This document shows positions 16,853 to 25,008 of a stretch of 64,000 nt of DNA, one piece after another. The notes beneath the pieces are model-generated. The model saw nothing but the letters and a program-made list of their open reading frames with translations, ran no database searches and was not told the origin of the DNA. The translations under genes and the position numbers were made by a program. Origin of the DNA: CBDIDH01 sp965277595 (GTDB lineage Bacteria > Planctomycetota > Planctomycetia > Isosphaerales > Isosphaeraceae). Numbering within the stretch: the stretch's first letter is position 1; each line of letters starts with the position of its first letter. Location of the stretch: assembly GCA_965277595.1 (NCBI GenBank), contig CBDIDH010000001.1, forward strand, positions 1,798,001 through 1,862,000, read 5' to 3'.

Positions 16853-18001
16853 ATGAATTACCTCCATCAGGTCAGCCGACACCGGATCGCCCCGCCGGCC
16901 GTGACTGGTTTAGACACCGCGGCCGACCTGATCGATCGCGCCTTTCTCAGTTACAACGGGGGTCGGCTCCGCGAACTCTGTCAGGTCTTCACCCGCAAGA
17001 TGCTTCAGTCCGATTGCACGGTCGGCCTGACAATTTCGGGCGCCCTGACTCCCGCGGGACTGGGGATGAGCTGCCTGATCCCGCTCATCAAGGCGGGATT
17101 CGTGGACTGGATCGTCTCGACCGGCGCGAACCTGTATCACGACACCCATTACGCGCTCGACCTGCCGCTGCACCAGAGCCATCCCGGTCTCAACGATTTC
17201 GCGCTCCGCGAACATGATATCATTCGGATTTATGATATTGTCTTTGATTACAAGACGTTACTCGACACCGACGCCTTTTACCGCGAGGTGATCCGTAACG
17301 ACGTCTTCGCGCATGCGATGGGAACCGCCGAGTTTCACCACCTCGTCGGTAAATATCTCCATGCGCGCTCGGCGGCGATCGGGGGAACGCCCGCGAACAG
17401 CCTGCTTGCCGCGGCGTATGAGTCGGGGGTTCCTGTTTATACGTCGAGCCCCGGCGATAGCTCGATCGGCATGAATCTCGCCGCGGCGAGCCTCTCCGGC
17501 GGCAAACTTCAGATTGACACGTTGCGCGACGTGAACGAGACGGCGGCGATCGTTTACGAGGCGAAACGAACGGGAGGAACCTCGGGCGTCCTGATTCTTG
17601 GCGGGGGCAGTCCCAAGAATTTCATCTTGCAAACCGAGCCTCAGATTCAGGAAGTTCTCGGCCTGGAAGAGAGCGGGCACGACTATTTCTTGCAGGTCAC
17701 CGACGCTCGGCCCGACACCGGCGGCCTTTCCGGGGCGACCGCGCACGAGGCGATGACCTGGGGCAAGGTCGATCCCGAAAAGCTCCCCGATGCCGTCACC
17801 TGCTACACCGATAGCACGATCGCGCTGCCGATGCTCACCGCCTATGCCCTCGCTCGAATCGAGCCTCGACCCCTCAAACGGCTGTACGACCGACGCGAGG
17901 CGCTTTATGAGTCTCTGGCGACCGCGTATCGCAACCGCGAGGCCGGCGGCGAGCCGACCGGCCTGGCCGCTCGCAAGAAATCAAGCCATCCGCACAAGTA
18001 A
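16853..18001 (+). CDS. Deoxyhypusine synthase-like enzyme (probable polyamine biosynthesis)
   Basis: A 382-residue member of the deoxyhypusine synthase family, NAD-dependent enzymes that transfer the aminobutyl group of spermidine. Visible family marks are GLTISGALTPAGLG, the STGANLYHD loop, YTSSPGDSSIGMN, LGGGSPKNF and HEAMTWGKVDPE, whose Lys matches the catalytic Lys of the eukaryotic enzyme. Bacteria lack eIF5A, so the likely role is homospermidine or a related polyamine, not hypusine; this is inference from the family. The ATG at 16853 follows GGGAA; an ATG at 16844 is also in frame. Confidence 0.82.
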   Translation: MNYLHQVSRHRIAPPAVTGLDTAADLIDRAFLSYNGGRLRELCQVFTRKMLQSDCTVGLTISGALTPAGLGMSCLIPLIKAGFVDWIVSTGANLYHDTHYALDLPLHQSHPGLNDFALREHDIIRIYDIVFDYKTLLDTDAFYREVIRNDVFAHAMGTAEFHHLVGKYLHARSAAIGGTPANSLLAAAYESGVPVYTSSPGDSSIGMNLAAASLSGGKLQIDTLRDVNETAAIVYEAKRTGGTSGVLILGGGSPKNFILQTEPQIQEVLGLEESGHDYFLQVTDARPDTGGLSGATAHEAMTWGKVDPEKLPDAVTCYTDSTIALPMLTAYALARIEPRPLKRLYDRREALYESLATAYRNREAGGEPTGLAARKKSSHPHK

Positions 18002-18048
18002 GCGAGCCAAAGGACGATCGGCGTCGGCTTATCCCAGAGAGGCCGCGA

Positions 18049-19074
18049 TTGAACGTGCTGACACGCTTTTTGCCCGTCGACCCCGATCGACCCGATTCGA
18101 AGACGCTCGACGAGGCGGCCGAAATCGTTCGGTCGGGGGGTCTGGTCGCCTTTCCAACGGAAACCGTTTACGGCCTCGGCGCTGATGCGTTGAACACGAT
18201 CGCCGTCGCCCGGATCTTCACGGCCAAGGGGCGCCCCGCCTCGAATCCATTGATCGTGCATGCTCCCGATGTCGCCGAGATTCAAAAGGTCGTCTCGCAA
18301 TGGCCCGAGTCGGCCGCTCGACTCGCCGCGCAGTTCTGGCCGGGACCGCTCACGCTCGTCCTGCCCAGGTCGGACCAGATTGACGACCTCGTCACGGCCG
18401 GACAGGATACCGTCGCCGTCCGTGTCCCCGATTCGAGGATCGCGCTCGAATTTCTCCGGCGGGTCGGCCGACCGGTCGCGGCCCCCAGCGCGAACCGGTC
18501 CACGGGGGTCTCGCCGACGACCGCCGACCACGTTCTCGACGATCTCGACGGCCTGATCGAATTCGTGATCGACGGCGGCCCGACCCGCCTCGGCCTGGAA
18601 TCGACGGTTCTCGACCTGACGTCGACCCTTCCCCGCATCCTCCGCCCCGGCGCGATCACGGCCGGGCAGATCAGCCGGGTTCTTGGCCTTGAGGTTCCGG
18701 CCCCCGCGATTTTGAAAACCAAGGCCGACGAGCCGCGACGAAGCCCCGGTCAGGCGGAGGTTCATTACTCGCCAAAGACCCCGATCTGGACCATCGAGCC
18801 GGCCGAGCTTGTCCGCGATTCCAGGCCGATGGCCGGCTTTGCCCTGATCGTCGCCGGTCAGGAGATTCCCCCGCTCCCCGGCGCTTTTGATCGTCGAGTG
18901 GACTGGTCCGATCCCGTCGAGGCGGCCCGAGACCTTTACCTGACCCTGCGCCAGTGGGATGACGGCTCGGTCGCGCTCATCCTCGTCGTCTTGCCCCCCG
19001 ATGTCGACGCCTGGCGCGCTGTCCGCGACCGGCTCTGGCGCGCCTCGCGGCGCTGGTCACGAACCGAAGATTGA
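18049..19074 (+). CDS. L-threonylcarbamoyladenylate synthase (Sua5/TsaC)
   Basis: Makes threonylcarbamoyl-AMP for the t6A37 modification of ANN-decoding tRNAs. The YrdC domain covers roughly residues 20-210, with GGLVAFPTETVYGLGADA, KGRPASNPLIVH, FWPGPLTLVL, RVPDS and PSANRSTG. A C-terminal Sua5 extension brings the length to 341 residues, so this is the two-domain Sua5 type. The start is a TTG with GAGAGG about 7 bp upstream. It lies 47 bp after the deoxyhypusine-synthase-like gene and may be co-transcribed with it. Confidence 0.92.
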   Translation: MNVLTRFLPVDPDRPDSKTLDEAAEIVRSGGLVAFPTETVYGLGADALNTIAVARIFTAKGRPASNPLIVHAPDVAEIQKVVSQWPESAARLAAQFWPGPLTLVLPRSDQIDDLVTAGQDTVAVRVPDSRIALEFLRRVGRPVAAPSANRSTGVSPTTADHVLDDLDGLIEFVIDGGPTRLGLESTVLDLTSTLPRILRPGAITAGQISRVLGLEVPAPAILKTKADEPRRSPGQAEVHYSPKTPIWTIEPAELVRDSRPMAGFALIVAGQEIPPLPGAFDRRVDWSDPVEAARDLYLTLRQWDDGSVALILVVLPPDVDAWRAVRDRLWRASRRWSRTED

Positions 19075-19085
19075 AGGATCGGTCG

Positions 19086-20174
19086 TCAATCGAAGAGTCG
19101 GCGCTGATCAAAGAGGGCGTTGACGTCGGGCTCGGGCAGCGGTTCGGGCAAGCCGAGGTGTCGATAGGCTCCGGGGGTGGCGCGTCGGCCTCGGGGGGTT
19201 CGGACGATGAAATGGCGGCGGAGAAGATAAGGCTCAACCTCGTCGGTAAGCGTGTCGACGGCGATGTTCATCGTCGCCGCGATCGCCTCGGCGCCGGTCG
19301 GGCCGCCTCGAAAGACATGGACGAGCGTTTCCAGGTAGCGACGGTCCTGCTTGTCCATGCCCTCGGCGTCGATCTCCTGCATGTCGAGCGCATCGCGGGC
19401 GATCGGCAGGGTGATCTGGCCGTCGGCGCGGGCCGTGGCGTAGTCGCGAACCCATCGAAGGCGGGCATTGGCGAGACGAGGGGTTCCTCGGCTGCGCTGC
19501 GCGAGCTCCCAGGCGGCCTCGGCGGTCACGGTCGTGCGGAGTTTGGACGCATTGACGGAGACGATTCGAGCGAGGTCGTCGACGTCGTAGAATTCCAGGT
19601 GTTCGTGCATGTGGAAGCGGTCGCGGAGCGGACCCGAGAGCATTCCGCTTCGGGTCGTCGCGCCGATGATCGTGAACTTCTTCAAGGGGAGGTTGATCGT
19701 CCTGGCCGACATCCCTTCGCCAAGCACGACGTCGACCCGGAAATCTTCCATGACCGGATAGATGAACTCCTCGACCGTCTTGGGGAGGCGGTGGATCTCG
19801 TCGATGAAGAGGATCGAGCCTTCCGACGCGTTGGTCAGATAGGGCATCACGTCCATCTTCTTGTCGAGCGCGGGGCCGCTCGTCATGTTCAGCTCGACGC
19901 CAAGCTCGTTATGCAAGACCGTGGCGAAGGTGGTTTTTCCCAGACCCGGCGGTCCATCGAACAAAATATGCGGCAGGGGCTCGCCGCGTTTTCTTGAGGC
20001 GCTCAGGGCAATCGCCAGCCGTTCGGCAACGCTGCGCTGACCGATCACCTCGGCGAGCGATTGCGGTCTGAGTTTTTCGTCGGGGTCCGCGGGTTGCCCA
20101 TCCTCGCGGCGACGGCCGGGTTCGTCGGGCTTCTCGCCGCCGGGGTTCCCCTTGATGATCGCTTCTCGGCCCAT
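19086..20174 (-). CDS. ruvB: Holliday junction branch-migration helicase RuvB
   Basis: Hexameric AAA+ motor of the RuvABC resolvasome. Walker A is DGPPGLGKTT, Walker B is LFIDEIHRLP, sensor 1 is FTIIGATTRSG and the arginine-finger region is LRDRF; a C-terminal winged helix follows (EPYLLRRHFIVRTPRGR). The N-terminus has a 30-residue charged extension before LRPQSLAEVIGQ. The ATG at 20174 has AAGGAGA upstream. It lies 56 bp after ruvA on the same strand; ruvC is not in the window. Confidence 0.96.
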   Translation of the reverse strand: MGREAIIKGNPGGEKPDEPGRRREDGQPADPDEKLRPQSLAEVIGQRSVAERLAIALSASRKRGEPLPHILFDGPPGLGKTTFATVLHNELGVELNMTSGPALDKKMDVMPYLTNASEGSILFIDEIHRLPKTVEEFIYPVMEDFRVDVVLGEGMSARTINLPLKKFTIIGATTRSGMLSGPLRDRFHMHEHLEFYDVDDLARIVSVNASKLRTTVTAEAAWELAQRSRGTPRLANARLRWVRDYATARADGQITLPIARDALDMQEIDAEGMDKQDRRYLETLVHVFRGGPTGAEAIAATMNIAVDTLTDEVEPYLLRRHFIVRTPRGRRATPGAYRHLGLPEPLPEPDVNALFDQRRLFD

Positions 20175-20230
20175 GGGATGAAGATCTCCTTAAGCAAGGG
20201 CGCCCGGCGAGAGTCTCCCGCATCCTGGTC

Positions 20231-20944
20231 TTATCGGTTCTGTTGATAGATGGCGTCAATCATATCGGCCACGCTCTTGAACTTTTTCTTGCCCGAGAGC
20301 GCCTGGTCGATCGCCTGCCGGGCCTGACTCTCGGTATGGCCGACCGAGAGCAGGGCGGCGAAGGTGTCGCGAATCACGTCGGGCTCGGCGTTCTCGGGCT
20401 GCCCATTTGTCGGCGCGGGGGCGGAACCCTCGGTCGCCTCGGCCGAGCCGACAATGAGGGCGAACTTGCCGACCTTTCTGCGAAGCTTGGCCACGATGCG
20501 CTCGGCCGTCGCCTCGCCGATGCCGGGATACGTCGCGAGCATGCGAACGTCCTGGTCCTGGATCGTCCTGGCGAGTTCGCGGACGGGCCGGACCATCGCT
20601 CGAAGCGCCTTGCGCACGCCGACGCCGTCGACCGAGCAAAAAATCTCGAAGAACTCGCGGTCGACCGCCGAGAAGAAGCCGACGAGCCTCGGCGTCATTC
20701 TCGCCCCCATCTGCCCCCCCTCGATGTAAAAAATCGTGTGGAGGGAGACCAGTTCGCCGACCCGCGACTGAAGCTGCCGACGCGTGTGATCGGGGATCAG
20801 GACCGAGACCTCGACCGGGTCCACCGCGATCGTCAACTCTTCCTCGCCCACCGTTCGCAAGACGCCGCGCAACTGGGTGATCACCGGTCGACCGATCCTT
20901 TCGCTTCGTTGGGTCCGACCATTTCCTTCTGTCGTTTTGTTCAC
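20231..20944 (-). CDS. ruvA: Holliday junction-binding protein RuvA
   Basis: Tetrameric Holliday-junction-binding protein that loads RuvB. An N-terminal OB-fold (about residues 20-85, starting VITQLRGVLRTVG), tandem helix-hairpin-helix motifs (VDGVGVRKALRAM and YPGIGEATAERIVAKL) and a C-terminal RuvB-contacting three-helix domain (FAALLSVGHTESQARQAI) are visible. The GTG at 20944 has GAGG 8 bp upstream and adds about 20 residues; a second GTG at 20884, with AGGA 11 bp upstream, would give the usual family start. The upstream region holds two palindromic repeat elements. Confidence 0.95.
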   Translation of the reverse strand: MNKTTEGNGRTQRSERIGRPVITQLRGVLRTVGEEELTIAVDPVEVSVLIPDHTRRQLQSRVGELVSLHTIFYIEGGQMGARMTPRLVGFFSAVDREFFEIFCSVDGVGVRKALRAMVRPVRELARTIQDQDVRMLATYPGIGEATAERIVAKLRRKVGKFALIVGSAEATEGSAPAPTNGQPENAEPDVIRDTFAALLSVGHTESQARQAIDQALSGKKKFKSVADMIDAIYQQNR

Positions 20945-20994
20945 TGATTATGCCTCAAGAATCGCCCGGAGGCAAGAGGGTCGTCGGCCCTTCC

Positions 20995-21150
20995 AGGGCT
21001 GTTTCCTTCTCGGGAATGACCAAGGACCAAGGATCAAGGACCAAGGGCCGAGGAAAAATCAAGAATAGGAAAAATGGGCAAGAGCCTTGCCGCCCTTTTT
21101 CGGGCATCGGTTCTCGGTCATCGGTCATCAATAGAGAAGGAAACAGCCCT
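20995..21150. repeat. Palindromic heptad element B1 with 17-bp terminal inverted repeats
   Basis: Perfect 17-bp terminal inverted repeats AGGGCTGTTTCCTTCTC lie at 20995-21011 and, reversed, 21134-21150. Inside the left end is a run of 7-bp units of the type ACCAAGG (about 21017-21052); inside the right end is the inverse type CGGTCAT (about 21105-21130). The 156-bp structure is MITE-like and contains no ORF. It lies upstream of ruvA, between divergent genes. Confidence 0.85.
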
Positions 21151-21166
21151 GTCGGCACTTCCAGGG

Positions 21167-21271
21167 GGACTGCGAAGTCCCGATGACCGATGACCAAATG
21201 ACCGAAAAAATCGTCTTCCTGGTCATCGTGCCCTGGTCATTGGTCCTTGGAAAATTCCGACTTCGCAATCC
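21167..21271. repeat. Palindromic heptad element B2
   Basis: The ends GGACTGCGAAGTC (21167-21179) and the inverse of GGATTGCGAAGTC (21259-21271) are 13-bp terminal inverted repeats with one mismatch. Inside are GATGACC units followed by GACCGAAAAAATC, and opposite GGTCAT/TGGTCCT units. The left half (21171-21212) is closely similar to elements B3 and B4. It lies only 16 bp from element B1. Confidence 0.85.
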
Positions 21272-21845
21272 TCCACCCGGCACGTTCCCAAAGGTTTGAA
21301 AAGGTTCTTCAAATGGATTGAAATATGCAGATATCATGATTAAAGTGAATTTCTGCATGGGCGCGATCGCTCGGAAAGGTCACCCGGCGCGAGCGCGCGA
21401 GGCGACGCCGCGCGCGGGTTCTCGCGTGACACCGCGGCCTGGGGTTGTGAGAAAAATCGCGTGTCGCGCGAAAATTTTTTTGGGGTCTAACGCGCCGCGT
21501 CGTGAAAGGCGAACCGCCTTGAAGCGTCAACAACTCTTGTGGCGGAAGACGGTGCCCTGACGCAGAAAGTCAGGCTAATTCTCGATGAAAAACGAATCGA
21601 GGCAGGAGAGTCCAAGGAGATGAACATTTCAACATCCAATCCGCTTGCAAGATCGAGGATGTACTCTTTTGTTCCGTTCGATCCCTCCGAAGGGGTGAAA
21701 ACCGGGCGGAAACGCCCTGAATCAGTCAGGCGGGCTTCATCTTCGTCTTCCCGATGGTGCTAGATTTCGCTATGAAATGACAAGCGTGACCGGCGCGAGC
21801 GTTCGGTCGGTTCAATCCACACTCGATGATTGAGGGTTCAAAGCG
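21272..21845. other. Intergenic region upstream of the H1-like gene, no gene supported
   Basis: About 570 bp with locally AT-richer stretches (21300-21360) and a CG-alternating tract (21378-21480) ending in a T-run. One frame at 21620-21763 has AAGGAG directly against its ATG, but the peptide is low-quality and the site has no spacing. The region probably carries the H1-like gene promoter; none could be assigned with confidence. Confidence 0.4.
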
Positions 21846-22292
21846 ATGGCGGTAAAGAAGACGGCGAAGGCCAGCACCGCGACGAAGTCGGCGGCTCCGA
21901 AGAAGGCGGCTCCCAAGGCCAGCGCGGCTCCCAAGACGGCTTCGGCTCCGAAGAAGGCCGCCGCCGCCGCGACCAAGACCGCCGCGCCGAAGACCTCCGC
22001 GGCACCCAAGGCCAGCGCGGCTCCGAAGGCCGCCGCTCCCAAGGCCGCGCCGAAGAAGAAGGCCGCGGCGGTCAAACTGACCGACAAGCAGGCTGAGCTT
22101 CTCAAGAAGGTGAAGGAAGCCGGAGAGAACGGTTACCCCGCCGCCAAGGCGGAAAACAAGGGTCTCGAATCGCTTCAGACCAAGAAGCTGATCAAGCGAG
22201 GGGCCAAGGACAAGGAAAGCGGCAACTACCGCTACTCGGTCTCGAAGGCCGGCGAGAAGCACCTCAGCACGCCCCCCGCCGCGAAGGACTGA
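21846..22292 (+). CDS. Histone H1-like DNA-binding protein
   Basis: A 148-residue nucleoid protein. Residues 1-75 are almost entirely Lys, Ala, Pro and Ser in repeats of the type AAPKKAAPKA, like the tail of eukaryotic H1 and bacterial Hc1-type proteins. Residues 76-140 (LTDKQAELLKKVKEAGENGY to YSVSKAGEKHL) form a compact, winged-helix-like region, which makes it more than a pure tail. GAGGG lies 9 bp before the ATG. It is likely to bind and compact DNA non-specifically. It is monocistronic and faces away from ruvAB. Confidence 0.82.
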   Translation: MAVKKTAKASTATKSAAPKKAAPKASAAPKTASAPKKAAAAATKTAAPKTSAAPKASAAPKAAAPKAAPKKKAAAVKLTDKQAELLKKVKEAGENGYPAAKAENKGLESLQTKKLIKRGAKDKESGNYRYSVSKAGEKHLSTPPAAKD

Positions 22293-22392
22293 ACCGTGTT
22301 CGTCACGTCGGCCCGTTCCTCTTGAACCGATCGGCGGGCGCTGATTTGTCGCGAGGGGACGGGCCGGGGCGGGTCGAACGCCCTGGAACGAT

Positions 22393-23454
22393 TTACTCGG
22401 GACGCGGCTCGTCAAAGAGTGAGACGCAGTCGACGAGCTGCGACGTCTCACCGTCGTGAACGGCCATCTTCGCACCCGCCCAGAGGCTGCCGCCGGCGAA
22501 CCGACCGGCTTTATCGACGCAGTAAAACTTGACGTCGAAGTTGGGACGCCCCTTCGCGTCGCGAAGCCGGGGATTGAGGTTCGTCGCGACGATCCGTTGA
22601 CAGGCTTCGAGGACCGCGTCCTTGGGCGCGAGGCCGCGTCGCAGCGCCTCGACGATCGTGTGGCTTGAAAGGTTCAAAAGGTTTGCCTCGCCCCGGCCGG
22701 TTGAGCCCGCCGAACCGACCTCGTTATCGAGCCAGAGCCCCGCGCCCAAAATCGGCGAATCGCCGACGCGGCCGGGGATCTTGTAATAAAGGCCCGAGGT
22801 GGTCGTCACGCAGCCGAGATTGCCGTGCGTGTCGAGCGCGGAGCAATGAATCGTGCCGTGCTTGCGGATCTTGAATTCCTTGCGCACGGCGTCGGAGAGT
22901 TCGTCGTCGGGGGGCGCGATCCAGTCGCTTTCCTTGCCGTTGGATTCTTTCCAGTGGAGCCAGATCTCGCGAGCCTCGTCGGTCAAAAGATTGACCTCGG
23001 GAAAGCCGTGCGCCCGGGCGAATCGAAGGGCTCCTTCACCGACGATCAGGCAATGGTCGGTCCGTTTCATCACGACACGGGCGACGGCCGCGGGGTGCAT
23101 GATGTTGCGCAGCGAGGCCACGGCGCCTCCGCCGTGGGTTGGTCCGTGCATCACGGCCGCGTCGAGTTCGACGACGCCGTCCTCGTTGGGAATGCCGCCG
23201 TAGCCGACGGTGTGATCGGCCGGGTCGGCCTCGACGATCGCCACGCCTTCAATCGCGGCGTCGAGCGGGTCACTTCCAGCCTTGATGAGTTCCATCGCCT
23301 TCTCGACCGTGCGCAGACCGTTGGCCGAGGAGATCACGACGGGCCGTTTTGAACCCAAGGGCCCTGGCGGCGAGGCTCCGAGCGCCACGGCACCCAGGCT
23401 CGCCGCGGCGGCGGTCACGGAAAGGAACGTCCGGCGGCTCGGGTTGGTCGACAT
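22393..23454 (-). CDS. Tat-exported N4-(beta-N-acetylglucosaminyl)-L-asparaginase (Ntn hydrolase)
   Basis: A glycosylasparaginase or isoaspartyl-peptidase family hydrolase of 353 residues. The N-terminus SRRTFLSVTAAAASLGAVAL is a Tat signal with the twin Arg, so the enzyme is exported folded. The precursor should self-cleave before the nucleophile Thr in RKHGTIHCSALD, giving alpha and beta chains; GRVGDSPILGAGLW downstream is the substrate-binding signature. GGAGG lies 10 bp before the ATG. It may process asparagine-linked sugars or isoaspartyl peptides. It is divergent from the HEAT lipoprotein gene, with repeat element B3 between them. Confidence 0.87.
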   Translation of the reverse strand: MSTNPSRRTFLSVTAAAASLGAVALGASPPGPLGSKRPVVISSANGLRTVEKAMELIKAGSDPLDAAIEGVAIVEADPADHTVGYGGIPNEDGVVELDAAVMHGPTHGGGAVASLRNIMHPAAVARVVMKRTDHCLIVGEGALRFARAHGFPEVNLLTDEAREIWLHWKESNGKESDWIAPPDDELSDAVRKEFKIRKHGTIHCSALDTHGNLGCVTTTSGLYYKIPGRVGDSPILGAGLWLDNEVGSAGSTGRGEANLLNLSSHTIVEALRRGLAPKDAVLEACQRIVATNLNPRLRDAKGRPNFDVKFYCVDKAGRFAGGSLWAGAKMAVHDGETSQLVDCVSLFDEPRPE

Positions 23455-23548
23455 CGCGGCGGCGCCTCCTTGTTTTCAAGCGTGCTCGAACGAAGGATTC
23501 ATCATAAGGGGCGTTGTCCTCGATCGCCAAGGACGCGCGGGCTTGCTC

Positions 23549-23653
23549 GGAAGAATTGCCAAGGCCCGATGACCGATGACCGATGGCCGAAAAAATCAGC
23601 CTGTTTGGTGGTTGGTCCTTGGTCCTTGGTCATCGAGACTTTGCCATTCTCCC
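23549..23653. repeat. Palindromic heptad element B3
   Basis: Inverted ends (left GGAAGAATTGCCAAGGCCC from 23549; right, read in reverse, GGGAGAATGGCAAAGTCTC to 23653) enclose three GATGACC-type units running into GGCCGAAAAAATC, and an opposite arm of TTGGTCC units. It lies between the divergent asparaginase and lipoprotein genes. The 357-bp gap from 23455 to 23811 holds nothing else recognisable. Confidence 0.85.
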
Positions 23654-23811
23654 GCGAGCGACATTGCGACCGCCTTCGGCCGATTTGGGGTTGGCCGATC
23701 GACGGTCTTGAAATAGGATGCCGCCGCCAAAGGGGCTCCGGCATGGCCGGGGGTCCCGATTACGGACGGATCGAACCATTTCGCGCCCCGAGCGTTTGAG
23801 GTCGAACGGTC

Positions 23812-24756
23812 ATGGAAGACACGTTCAAGATCGGGCCAGGATCGGCCCATCGACTCGGTTGGGTGAGTCTCGCCCTCGCGGCCCTGCTGGTCGCGGGCTG
23901 CTCGAACTACGTCGGGACGACCGCGGCGAGCTTCCTGAGGCGGATTCACGACGAGTCGGACCCGAACCTCCGCTACGTCGCGTATACCAAGCTCGCCGCT
24001 CCGAACTGTTACGACTCGCCCCAGCAAAAGGCCGAGGCCGTGCAGACGCTCATTTCCAAGCTCGAACAGGGCAAGGAACCGCTGGCGACCCGCGCGGTGA
24101 TCGTGAACACCCTCGGCGCGCTCGGTGATCCCGCCGCCCGCGACGTGATTCTTAAACTGGTGAACGATCCCGAGGCCGTGCTTCGTGTTCAGGCGTGTCG
24201 GGCACTCGGCAAGGTCGGCAAGCCCGAAGACGCAACGGTCTTGACGCGCGTGATGGCCATCGACACCCTCGAAGATTGCCGGATCGCCGCGATCAACGCG
24301 TTGGGAGATCTGAAGTCGAACGATCCCCGCATTCTTCGAATGCTCATCGACGGCATGCGCAACAATGACCCGGCCACTCGTTACGCCTCGCTCCGGTCGT
24401 TGAAGCAGATCACAGGGAAAGATCTCGGCATCGCGGCCGTCGCCTGGGAATCGATGCTGCCCAAGGTCGACGATCCGCGGGTTGCGACCGCCTCCACGGC
24501 GACAACCCCCGCGCCTGTGGTCGTCGAACCCGCCGCGCCCAAACAGGCCGCGTATCCACCGGCGCCCGCTCCCGTGCAGGTGATCGTCGATTCCCGGACC
24601 GAGATGGACGGTAAGAAGCCTGTCCATATGTTGAAAAAAGATGCCTCGACCGACGACCTTTACTTGTCGCCGGAACCCCCTGTCTCCGCCCCGCCGCCTG
24701 GAGTCGGCATCGGCTCCTATCCCGCGACCAATCCGAATTTGCCGCCGCAGCGCTGA
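23812..24756 (+). CDS. HEAT-repeat lipoprotein
   Basis: A 314-residue envelope protein. The signal peptide ends in a lipobox (LLVAGC, Cys near residue 32), so it should be lipidated. Residues about 40-230 form alpha-helical HEAT-type repeats: the VNTLGALGDPAARDVILKLV, CRALGKVGKPEDATVL and INALGDLKSNDPRIL units recur every 30-35 residues. The C-terminal 90 residues are Pro/Ala-rich and disordered. This architecture suggests a scaffold for protein contacts at the membrane; no enzymatic motif is visible. It is monocistronic. Confidence 0.8.
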   Translation: MEDTFKIGPGSAHRLGWVSLALAALLVAGCSNYVGTTAASFLRRIHDESDPNLRYVAYTKLAAPNCYDSPQQKAEAVQTLISKLEQGKEPLATRAVIVNTLGALGDPAARDVILKLVNDPEAVLRVQACRALGKVGKPEDATVLTRVMAIDTLEDCRIAAINALGDLKSNDPRILRMLIDGMRNNDPATRYASLRSLKQITGKDLGIAAVAWESMLPKVDDPRVATASTATTPAPVVVEPAAPKQAAYPPAPAPVQVIVDSRTEMDGKKPVHMLKKDASTDDLYLSPEPPVSAPPPGVGIGSYPATNPNLPPQR

Positions 24757-25008
24757 GCAGGTTGATAGATTGATTGACGGATGCGAAGACGCCGATGACC
24801 GATCGGACGACCTGGCGGGTCGACCGGTTGCCATCGGTCTTTCCACGTTCGGCCCTTTGCCAGGCGTAGCCGCCGCGGCGCGCGACGTGCGATAATCTCG
24901 AATCGAGAATGGAAAGACGGGCGAACTCGTTCGGTCCCGGGCGTGTCGATCGTGGATCGGGTCAATCGGGGTTGAGTCGGGCGCGGAGCTGAGCCGAGCA
25001 GAGGGGTC

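Noticed and set aside
21539..21763. Possible 74-codon gene before the H1-like gene
   Set aside because: The only Shine-Dalgarno-like AAGGAG abuts an internal ATG with no spacing, and the peptide has a Ser/Arg-rich unstructured end.
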